A stretch of 64,000 nt of DNA. Origin: Bemisia tabaci (Eukaryota; Arthropoda; Insecta; Hemiptera; Aleyrodidae). Location: positions 8,017,480 to 8,081,479 of the forward strand of contig NC_092802.1 in the NCBI RefSeq assembly GCF_918797505.1, read 5' to 3'. The notes under the pieces were generated by a model. That model was given only the letters and a program-made list of their open reading frames with translations, was not told the origin of the DNA and ran no database searches. This document shows, piece by piece, positions 55,863-64,000 of the stretch. How positions within the stretch are numbered: position 1 is the stretch's first letter; every line of letters starts with the position of its first letter. Position numbers and translations under genes: made by a program.

Positions 55863-56363
55863 ATAGCTCCTTGAAAAGTCCCCGAGCGATGCTTAATTAA
55901 GGTTCGGAAAAGGTCTAACAAATCCTGTTCAATGCAATCAGCGAGTTCCGCAAAGGAGCCCTTTACTAGCTGCCTTTCCAAGATAACTCTAAGTAATTAC
56001 AGGGCGTGAACAGGCTTACAGCTCTAAGCTTAGATGCTCATTTTGAGGGGCTTGTTGATCACGGAATCGTATTAGCGCGCCACGTTCCGCGTTTTGGTAA
56101 GCGTCTTTGCGGTCCACTGTGGATATAACGATGCCGTTTTTGTGCGAAACCTACCCGAAATTTCACGGTAAAACGGAGAATTCTCCGCGAACGAGGCAAC
56201 ACTGTCTCAGCACTGGTATCATGATGTATTTGAAGGTTTGCAAGCTCTTATTGTACTGCGTTTCCCTTCTTAGTTTCCGAACCCGTTCTGTAGTTTATTA
56301 TTTAGCACAACATTAATACCCAGGCTTAACTCGGAGCATGGGATGTTTTGAATTGGACCTTTT
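55863..56363. other. Unique stretch, nothing recognised
   Basis: No repeat partner or supported coding frame. Confidence 0.4.
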
Positions 56364-56477
56364 TCTATCAAACGGAACCATGTGCATTAAGACATGAGCC
56401 CTGAGACTCATAAGAATATGTGCATAACAGGGCTCACGTCATAATGCACATAGTTCTGTTTGACAGAAATGCGTCCA
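56364..56477. repeat. Hairpin with about 50-base arms
   Basis: TTTTTCTATCAAACGGAAC, CATGTGCATTA and ATGAGCCCTG on the left face CAGGGCTCACGTCATAATGC, ACATAGTTC and TGTTTGACAGAAATG on the right, with several mismatches. Confidence 0.7.
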
Positions 56478-56754
56478 TTTGGAGAAGTAGGTAGGAGATT
56501 TTTCTTTTTTATGAAGAGCTTGGGGCACTTTCTAATTTCGAGTTAACTTTGGCCTTAGTTGTTCAAGAAACAGTCATGGGCGTAAGAAATGGTGGCGGGG
56601 GGAGGGAGCAGGGCACCCTATACAATTGGGAATAATATCATCTGCCCCCCCCCCTTAAAAATTATGGATGGTAGGAAAAAATGTTCGTCGAGGATATTTA
56701 TTTCTTCGGATGTAAAGTATTTCATGTCCACCGTGTCCATTCAGGTAGTATTTT
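56478..56754. other. Unique spacer with C run
   Basis: C run at about 56645-56654. Confidence 0.4.
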
Positions 56755-56950
56755 TTAACATTTTCGTCATGAAAGCCTCAAAATGCGACCAGGTAGAATT
56801 GAAATTTCAGAAATGTTCCGGATCATTTGAATGCAAAAGTTGTATGTATTTTGTGTTGAAAGTATAAGAGGAAACATAATTTTTCCGCAGAAATCGATGA
56901 ACAATCTGCGTCACGGAAGCCTCAAACTGCGTCCAAATCGGGAAATCTTT
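56755..56950. repeat. Inverted-repeat element shared with 30259-30460
   Basis: ATTTTCGTCATGAAAGCCTC at one end and CGTCACGGAAGCCTCAAAC at the other. Confidence 0.5.
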
Positions 56951-57121
56951 AGCATTTCCAACCGAACATTGCTCTGCCTTCTCCTCAGATTCAAAAATCA
57001 GGCAGTTTTCGCTAATATAATTTGAATTTTTTTTATAAATTAATCTCATAAAATAAATTAATTGTTTAAGTCAATTTGGCAACCTTCGTATGGAGTTAAG
57101 TTCCTTCGTCCGGGAGACGAC

Positions 57122-57286
57122 CACTGGCGTGGAGTGAATTGCGATGTATCGATTGTTCTGCCATTTAAATCTATGGTAAAGAATCGATTATCAAGGTGTT
57201 CGCTGCAAACACCCTGTTTATCGATCCTTTTCCATAGGTTTAAATGGCATAACAATCGATAGATTGCAATTCACGCCACGCCACTA
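57122..57286. mobile_element. hAT-type MITE with exact 8-base target duplication
   Basis: A palindromic 165-base element of the same family as 8849-9013. The 8-mer GAGACGAC stands at 57114-57121 and again at 57287-57294. One terminal base on each side is mutated (CACTGG, CCACTA). Confidence 0.9.
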
Positions 57287-57399
57287 GAGACGACGATATG
57301 TTCTATATTGGTTGCCATGGCCTAGTGGCTCTATTGACTAATGCAAACCGAAAAGCAATGATCAATTTTGCCGTGTTTTGTTTCCTAATCTAATTTTCT

Positions 57400-57423
57400 G
57401 TCTGTTTATTTTTTCAGGTAAGT
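57400..57423 (+). promoter_or_regulatory. Recursive-splice-like site (acceptor joined to donor)
   Basis: A pyrimidine-rich tract (CTGTCTGTTTATTTTTTCAG) is followed at once by GTAAGT. An acceptor fused to a consensus donor with no exon between is the form of ratchet points that split long introns in insects. It lies on the same strand as the candidate exon at 59265. Confidence 0.4.
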
Positions 57424-58001
57424 GTTAACAAATCAACAATTCCCCGGAAAACCAAACTCTAAATCACGTAAGCGGTCAATAATTTACACCATTTTTATAT
57501 TCCTTTGATTATTTTTCTCCTTTCTTCCGAAAGAATACATTATGATGCAAGTTTGCTCTCCTAGGGTGTCCATCATAACTAATGAGAAGAATTTAAATTA
57601 TTGGGTGGCAAGTCATTTCTCCAAAAACATTGGTTCCTACTTCAAGTTATCCTAATAATTGTCTCCTACTTGTTTATTGTCCCATTATAGTTAGTCCTAC
57701 GAGTGGGATGTCCTACTGGCTTTTTCCCTCTGGAATTTGCCCCAATTTAAATGTTTAAAAAAAGTGACATCACTCAAAAGTTAAATATGTAAGGGAAAAT
57801 AGTGGGGCTGCTCCTAGAAACCGATGTAAGCTGCGAGGTTAGATCGAACATAGTACTCCATTTTCGACGCTAAAAGACGCCCTGAAAAAGAATGCTTGAT
57901 TCGTGCCTTAGTGGCTGAAGTTTTTTAAAATAACTGGATTCAAACTGAAGATGATACAATTCAGACTGCGCGTTCATCAGAGAAGAACCAAACCAAGCCA
58001 G
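57424..58001. other. Unique stretch, nothing recognised
   Basis: No repeat partner seen. Confidence 0.4.
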
Positions 58002-58372
58002 CTCAGCCACATCAGCTATTGCCAAATGAAATTGGACAATTTATTTTTTTAAATGAAAATGGTTGTGCGGATTTTTTTTGCAAATTTCAGTAAATTTTCT
58101 GCATAGTACGAAGCAAATTCCTTTTGCGCGCGTCGCGTTTAGCAGAATGGAACCGAGTCACATCAACTATTGCCTAATTTAATTGGGGAAACTAATTTCT
58201 TGCATGAAAACGATTGTGAGAATTTCCGTGCCAATTTCAGTGAATCTTCTGCAAAGTGCGAAGCAAATTCTCTAAAATTTTCAAAGGAAGCCGCACAAAC
58301 GCTCTCTTGTTAAACATTAATTTGCTCAAATAAAGTTGGCAATAGCTGACGTGGCTTGGTTTCTTTATGTTT
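58002..58372. mobile_element. Two K-family copies side by side
   Basis: 58002-58120 is the first half of a K element. 58145-58372 is a full one with AGAATGGAACCGAGTCACAT and GGCTTGGTTTC ends. They join at a GCGCGCGTCGCG spacer. Confidence 0.7.
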
Positions 58373-59264
58373 AACACGGTCCATTCAATCTCTCTTTCTT
58401 TGATATGATTTTCCCGCCCAGTCGACGTCGAAGCCAGTTTCAACTCCGAACATTAGAACTGAATCTTTTAATAAGAAGTGAAGTGCATCTGATAATTAAC
58501 GAGATGTGCAAACTACTTTAATGTGTTTTGAAAGTTATGCGATGCGAATGAAAGTCTTTGTTAAGACAACTATTTACACAACGTGTGTATTTGAAATGGA
58601 ATTTCTTTACACAAATTTGTGTGAACTTGACTAAGAAATATCATCAGTTTTAATGAGGGTTGTGAAAAAACTAATTTAAGTTGACCTGCAAACAATGGCA
58701 GCAATCCTTCGTCCAATTTATATTTATTTGCCTTATTTCTCTAAACAAGTTTTTATAATTTAAATTGCTCCAGACAGGGAAATGAATTTCTGCAAGAGAC
58801 AGAGATTTTCAGTCTGACCAATGCGGTGTGAAACGCTGTGGGAAAGTTTAAGTACCTAAATTTTGAGCCAAATTCTTCGTGAATGGATAGGACCGAATAC
58901 ACTTGCAGGGTTGCAACTCTGCGTGGGGACTTCAAATGCCAAGGAAGTAATTTTTAGCTCACATTCAAGGTGAACCCTCCTGAATTATTCAGTCCAATCT
59001 CTGCAAGAGAAGTTTGATTGAATGTAGAGGTGGTTTATTTTCTACAGAAAGGGCTTTTTAATTTTGTCGTCAACCTTGAGATGGACCAACTGTTCATTTG
59101 AGAACGATTTGACTGTGGATCTATAAATTATTGACAGTTTGTCTATGAATTGAGTCATTCTCCATGTAGACGACGGATGAATTTGAATTACTGTTCAAAT
59201 AATTCAACTTTTTGTTTACTTTTTACCTAAACTGTGTAAAGGATTTTCTTGTGTATACTTTCAG
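58373..59264. other. Mostly unique, with an old foldback relative
   Basis: 58900-59110 (GGGTTGCAACTCTGCG, CAATCTCTGCAAG, GAATGTAGAGGTGG, TCAACCTTGAGATGG) is a strongly diverged relative of the 500-bp foldback element. Confidence 0.4.
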
Positions 59265-59413
59265 AGAGAGAAAAACCATATAGTAATTTTACTCAGTTCT
59301 CCTTCCAAAATAATTTGCATGTGCGTATTTGTATGGTTTGTCACAAATTCTTCACAAAATCGCATTTGTTTGGCTGCACTCCGAAGTTTTTACGTCGTCT
59401 CTGCAAAGAACAT
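59265..59413 (+). other. Candidate 149-nt coding exon
   Basis: The acceptor reads GTGTATACTTTCAG and the donor is CAT followed by GTAAGT, a perfect consensus. The 149 bases between them are open in one frame and give about 50 residues, including HVRICMVCHKFFTKSHLF and FLRRLCKEH, with four cysteines and several histidines that might bind zinc. I do not recognise the family. No adjoining exon was found, so this may be chance. Confidence 0.3.
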
Positions 59414-59693
59414 GTAAGTTCGTCGCATCCTTGACCTAACGTAACTTGATCCCGAGGTTGTAAAATTAACTCCAACAAACGAATTTTTTCTCGCAAGAAG
59501 AGGAACTAGTGAAAATTTCAGTTTGAAGCTCCCAAAGGTTGCCCCGTAAAAATACGGTTTGTGAGTGAAAATTTTATAACTTTGAAATGCAGTCATGTTG
59601 CTCCGTCAATGGAACGACACATTGTGCAGACACTAGTCAGTGGCGCATTTTGCAAGTTCGCAATACTACTTATCCTTCATTTAAATCCATTGG
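59414..59693. repeat. Diverged repeat shared with 26700-26960
   Basis: GAGGTTGTAAAATTAACTC, AACGAATTTTTTCTCGC, GTGAAAATTTCAG and TTTGAAATGCAGTCATGTTG have counterparts in the same order near 26760-26970. Confidence 0.45.
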
Positions 59694-60249
59694 AATGGAC
59701 CACTAGACAAGGTACGAATTTAAGCATTCTGATACATGTTTCTTAACCAGAATTTCACGTAGAATACGATTCGCGCAACGAAAATTACTGAAACCAACTC
59801 CTGACGGAGATATAAACATTTTTATTTCACATTGGTTACGAGGAATTTGAACTGCCCGCTCACAAGAAACTCAAAGCTCTACGTGAGTCAAATCGCGCAC
59901 TATAACGACTTCAGCAAGCTTCTCAATCGAGCGATGTTCATCTCCCACCATGTGTTTTTCAAACTATCAGTAATTTGCTATAGCTTAACCAAAGCGTCAA
60001 GATTGATGGTTGTCAGATTTTTTTATCGCAGAGACTTTCACGATAACGTTAAGCGTGCGATGTGAATCACGTAGAGCATTGAGTTTTCATGAGCGGTTGG
60101 TTTCAATTCATGCACCAAGAATCATTAAAATATCTTCGGAAGGAGTTGATTTCGGTAATTTTCGTCGTGCGCATCGTGTTTTACGTAAAATTTTGGTGAA
60201 GAAACATGTATCAGAAAGCTGAAATTCGTACCTTGTCTAGTGGTCTATT
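59694..60249 (+). mobile_element. F-family element, copy 4
   Basis: About 556 bases, AATGGACCACTAGACAAGG to CCTTGTCTAGTGGTCTATT. Confidence 0.85.
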
Positions 60250-60939
60250 ATCGATTTTAGGTGAGGCAAGCAGAGAATCGATTGTTTCACACACATTCAA
60301 ATAGAGGAAATAGTGGCGCCAACTTTCGAGAATAGCTACCTACTGTGTGCAGGATGAGCGCATTTTATACATTTCTGATGTGCTCAGCGTAATTTACGCT
60401 TGACATCATCTGTGAAAACTAGCTTTGCCCAGTCGGCCGTATCTCTTGGGCACGACAGATGAACTCCCTCTTTTGCCTACATTTGATGTTTCGGACATGT
60501 GTCGCAGACTGTCAACAGCTGTCGGCAATTCTCAAGCGGTATAGTGACTAATCAACTTGCAATAATATGATACAACGTAGTGAAGGTTTTATTGATGATG
60601 AACTTCAGAAGTTCGAGCTTGGGTTAGAGCGCCTTCAAATCTGGCGATACTCTCTGCAGCTTTGCCAGACAGTTACTTTCATTACATCTCCGCTTGGCTG
60701 ACATGAGGGCGTAACTACACATTGAGGTGAGCCCGGAAAAGCATTGAGTTGTGTAGACGACAGGGTTCATTGCAGAGTGTCCTTATGCCCTTATGTCAGG
60801 AGGGCGACGATATATCCGAATCAAACCCAACCAGGGTCACTGATTTCACGACAGAAATGCGAGAGTATGTTAGCTGCCACCGCGCATTGAAGGAGATGAA
60901 GACGTCTTCTTGAATTCTAAAACTAAGAATCGGCGAGTT
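60250..60939. other. Mostly unique
   Basis: 60250-60330 resembles 4430-4510. GCGCCTTCAAATCTGGCGAT near 60630 is the start of the repeat seen at 2169. Confidence 0.4.
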
Positions 60940-61207
60940 ATTTTTTCCTTGGTTTCTACCACCTAGCTTCCATCTGAGTTATACACATTGAGTAACCAGT
61001 GCAAATATGTGTTTCCCTGACTGATGAAAGCAATGTGAAAGGAACCAAGGGTACCACTACCGCGGTGGATGACGTTATGAACCGAATTTTCCAAATCGCG
61101 ATATCTAGGATTCGCGCGATATTCAACTTGGAAAGTTGATGATTGTACAGATTTTATTATTTTTAGCTAATTTACAAGAACCAACATCAAAACATGATCC
61201 TTTAAAT
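60940..61207. mobile_element. L-family MITE, core and right end
   Basis: AACCAAGGGTACCACTACCG, CGGTGGATGACGTTATG, TTATTATTTTTAGCTAATTT and CAACATCAAAACATGATCC match 10200-10430. Confidence 0.7.
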
Positions 61208-61208
61208 A

Positions 61209-61402
61209 GGCTGATTATTGAACTTGATAGACAAAGCAATAGACTAAGACGACATGGGGAGAATATAGCGATTCTATTGGTTGAAGTGGGTGGTTCCCGT
61301 GGACTGAGGGAGAAAATGATGGACAAACTATAGGGCATCATTGCGACCATCGGCCACCAATTAGGTCGCTCCTCCTTTGTCTATCATTTCAACAATCGGC
61401 CC
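61209..61402. mobile_element. C-family MITE, copy with short interior
   Basis: GGCTGATTATTGAACTTGAT and CATTTCAACAATCGGCCCAC ends, abutting the L element. Confidence 0.75.
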
Positions 61403-61721
61403 ACCGAAGTGGCTCGTTTTACCACCGTATAAAACCACGAAGTGGAGTTCAGTATTAAAATTTACACAATAATTTTCCTTTAAAAATAAGGATATTTTGG
61501 TGGGAAGCAGAAACGATTTGCTATTTTGGGAGATTTTTTAGATAATTATGAAGAAGCAATATTTTTACAACAGCGTAATCGCGCTGGTTCCTTTTTGCTA
61601 AAGCGATCCAGTCAGTCTATTTCCTACCTCCCTTATCCATTGCAACCACCCGTCTCCTCCAATAAGATTCCTCCATACCGTTTTTGTATTCTTTGTCGAT
61701 AGCTTTGTCTATCAATTGAAT
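61403..61721. mobile_element. Spacer and C-family right end
   Basis: 61612-61717 is the last third of a C element (ATCCATTGCAACCACCCGTC, TTGTCGATAGCTTTGTCTAT). 61403-61605 is unique apart from a B-like GGTTCCTTTTTGC near 61590. Confidence 0.6.
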
Positions 61722-62763
61722 CAGTCAGTTCGAAAACACACCAACTCGAGAAAAAAAATTGTTCAGGAAACACCTAAAACTGCGCGGCGGGCAACCAAGC
61801 GTATGGGCGCCTACAAACCTAACAGGGATACTTCATGCATTGCGCAATGCGTGAAGTATCCCTGTTAGGTTTGTAGGCGCCAGCACGCCGCCGAATGACC
61901 CACTAATTGAATCAGTGAGTTCGAATACACACCAACTCGGGGAAAACAAAATTGTTCAGGAAACACCTAAAACTGCGCAGCGGGCGAAAAAGTTAGTTTA
62001 AGAAAAACATTTTCGGTGCCAAAGGACAAGTACTTAGAGACTTTGTAAAGTACCAAGTTGAAATCGATACACTATGTTTGATGACAGAGAATGAAGCGTT
62101 TAAAAATTTCCGAGTTGGTGTGTTTTCGTTCTCACCGACTTTCAGATACTGATTTTTCACAGTTTACCCTGAAAAATCTGTATTTTCCGACCTGAATAAC
62201 GCTTGAATATTTATATAAATTGTTGGTACAAGGTAAAATGAACCAAAAAAAGAAAACCGCAAAATCGGTTGGTCACCCGTTTCCCTTGAAATGGCCAAAA
62301 ATTGGTATCTCCAATGAAACACTTCGATTCCTCCCTTTTCCCGTCGCTGTCTCGAGCACTTCCGATTGCAACTTTGAAATTTCCCTTTCCGTGCAGATGC
62401 TTCTATCCATAAGTGTCACTAAACCGTAAAAAAGTGAAAATCGAAAAAAACCCGAGTTGGTGTTTTTTCGAACTCACTGATTCCTTTATGGTTTTGGTGG
62501 GAGTTTGGCCAGGATTCGGAAAATCGAACTCGAACCAGTGTTTTAAGTAGCTTCATGCCGAATTAGTCAGTATTAGCGCCTGCAAGACTGGAGAAATACT
62601 TCACACATTACGCGTAAATCGCGCCACGTTTCAAGCACTTCCGATTGCAATTTCGAAATTTCTTTTTCCGTGCAGATGTTTCCATCCATAAGTGTCACCA
62701 AACCGTAAAAAAGTGAAAATCGAAAAAAACCCGAGTCGGTGTGTTTTCGAACTCACTGATTCA
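61722..62763. mobile_element. P-family composite element
   Basis: The left end (GAATCAGT, GAGTTCGAA, ACACACCAACTCG, CACCTAAAACTGCG) occurs twice, at 61724-61785 and 61910-61975. The right end (TAAACCGTAAAAAAGTGAAA, CGAGTTGGTGT, TTCGAACTCACTGATTC) occurs twice, at 62415-62486 and 62700-62762. A 76-base hairpin (61806-61881) lies between the two left ends. Confidence 0.75.
61806..61881. repeat. 76-base near-perfect hairpin, second copy
   Basis: GGCGCCTACAAACCTAACAG to CTGTTAGGTTTGTAGGCGCC with a TTGCGCAA-type centre; differs from 33496-33573 at only a few bases. Confidence 0.85.
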
Positions 62764-62850
62764 ATTTCAATAACAGGCCCGCAGCGCAACTGACCCATTA
62801 AATTTGGCAACAACTGATGAGGCTTGGTCCCTTCCTGCTTAATAAAATCA
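62764..62850. mobile_element. Junction of three MITE ends
   Basis: A C-family end (ATTTCAATAACAGGCCCGCA), an L-family end (GCGCAACTGACCCATT) and a K-family end (AATTTGGCAACAACTGATGA, GGCTTGGTCCC) lie directly one after another behind the P element. Confidence 0.7.
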
Positions 62851-63310
62851 CGCGGCTCATATAACATTTTAACACGGACTGATCCCAGCTCTGCAATCTG
62901 GAAAATACATCGACGAAGATTCCCGGTAAAGCGACGAAGAACGTCGTAAGCTCCCGAGGGCGGAACGGTTCGTATCAAAGGAGAAGCACGCTCGGCGTTT
63001 GAGAAATTTCGCGACTCGAGTTTCGCCGGTGTCGGACCCGGGGGGGGGGGGGAGGGGGAAGGTAGTAATTTACCTGAAACGCCGTTGAATTTTCCGCGCG
63101 GGGAAGTGCGAAAAAATATCGCGTCGGAGATAAAGAGCCGAGCGGAACCGAACACTTGGCTTTCGTTTGGAAGAATAAATTGAAAAATTACTGGCGTTTC
63201 TGAGAGGAGGGTCGCGGAATGCCGCGCCGTCTACCCCGGAGTCCCTGTCGTTCGCGACAGACTTTTCGCGTCGTTGGAACACTGTTGCCGGATAGAGCAG
63301 AGAATTTTAA
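62851..63310. other. GC-rich patch, no gene recognised
   Basis: G run near 63040-63060. A 174-codon minus-strand frame covers it, but composition explains the openness and the TTG/ATG context gives no support. Confidence 0.35.
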
Positions 63311-63357
63311 ATTAAAACAAGCCGGAAAGTTCTAATACTGTCGTATTAGAAAAGCGC
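63311..63357. repeat. Short repeat shared with 20630-20678
   Basis: AAAGTTCTAATACTGTCGTA then TT, GA, AAG, GCTC are shared between this place and the inside of the hAT element at 19778-21047. Confidence 0.65.
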
Positions 63358-63635
63358 TCAGCGGACCGATTATTGAAATTGATAGACAAAGCTATAGACA
63401 AAGAAGACATAGGAGGTATAAAGCAATCCTATTGGTTGAAATGGGTGGTTCTCATAGACCAAGGGGGAAAATGATAGACTAACTGTCGGGTCTCTCGTGG
63501 GTTGCCGTTAGTTAGTCTATTACCTACCTTCTTTGTCCATTGCAAACACCCGCTTCTACCAATAGGATCCCTCCAAATCCTTTTTGTCTTCTTTGTCTAT
63601 TGCTTTGTCTATCAATTTCAATAATCAGCCCGCAG
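63358..63635. mobile_element. C-family MITE, full copy
   Basis: GCGGACCGATTATTGAAATT and AATTTCAATAATCAGCCCGC ends; the interior repeats the AGGTAGGTAATAGACTAA-type words of the copy at 5876 in opposite orientation. Confidence 0.85.
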
Positions 63636-64000
63636 GTGTTAGTAAATGTATTTAGTGAAGAAAGGAAGTATAAACTCCGTCGACTTGGCTGGGTAATGGA
63701 AATAAAACATCAGCTGATAACAAACGAAGGTTACCAAGGAAACCGTAAACGCGTCTTTTCGTTTCCCGAAAATGATAGTCACCGTTGAGCTCATCAGGCG
63801 CGTTTTTTTTAGGCTTCATTTGAGTTCAACGATCAATTTCGATAAGAATTACTCTACCGCTAAGAAATTTTCTTATAGACAAACGATCGAAACTACCTGC
63901 GCATTACGTTAAAAGCGTAAAATACGGTTTTCACAGCTTTATTTATTTTAAAACTGGACCCCCCCCCCCCCCCCAAAGCCTACACATCGATGAGCTGGTG
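63636..64000. other. Unique stretch ending in a C run
   Basis: A run of C at 63959-63974. Nothing else recognised before the window ends. Confidence 0.45.

Noticed and set aside
62631..63155. 174-codon minus-strand frame
   Set aside because: It crosses P, C, L and K transposon ends and a GC-rich patch; no domain is recognisable.

Overview
This is animal, almost certainly insect, nuclear DNA that is very rich in small DNA transposons and very poor in genes. The clearest gene is a single intact, intronless reading frame at 14003-16327 (minus strand) for a divergent ionotropic receptor (IR), a chemoreceptor family of protostomes. The AT-rich background, the dense palindromic MITEs, the 8-bp target duplications of hAT elements and the arthropod-type receptor suggest a hemipteran-like insect. 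The style of the repeats reminds me of whitefly, but I cannot prove the species from sequence alone. There is no bacterial operon structure, no CRISPR array, no rRNA and no certain tRNA.

Layout. 1-880: a roughly 30-bp minisatellite and a palindromic MITE. 880-5900: mostly unique sequence, a candidate 34-nt exon, and a tandem duplication carrying K-family palindromes. 5900-10450: a chain of DNA elements, including a three-deep nested insertion (6876-8633), an hAT MITE (8849-9013) and a near-perfect 936-bp palindrome (9022-9957). 10450-13700: B-family MITEs, a reverse-transcriptase relic and a 146-bp satellite. 13700-16450: the IR gene. 16450-21100: F-family elements, the second hit by a 1.27-kb hAT element with an exact target duplication. 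22150-25350: a TA-flanked MITE and a giant 2.75-kb palindrome. 25400-36000: repeat fragments, a second copy of the 34-nt exon, GC-rich patches and hairpins. 36350-46500: 500-bp foldback elements and an array of four repeat units, two of them carrying their own insertion. 46500-54000: mostly unique sequence with a tandem repeat at 50.5-51.3 kb. 54000-64000: more MITEs, a strong recursive-splice-like site (57418), a candidate 149-nt exon (59265-59413) and a mosaic of abutting transposon ends (61.7-62.85 kb).

How it fits together. Apart from the receptor, nothing here is a complete coding gene. The plus-strand exon-like pieces (3617, 25606, 59265) and the AG|GTAAGT site at 57418 would fit a long intron or a large gene on the plus strand, but that is inference. 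The transposon copies are all non-coding and would depend on enzymes encoded elsewhere. Target duplications give a partial insertion order. Family letters (A, B, C and so on) are my own labels for repeats recognised by comparing copies inside this window. Several apparent reading frames begin with TTG rather than ATG; I discount those starts.
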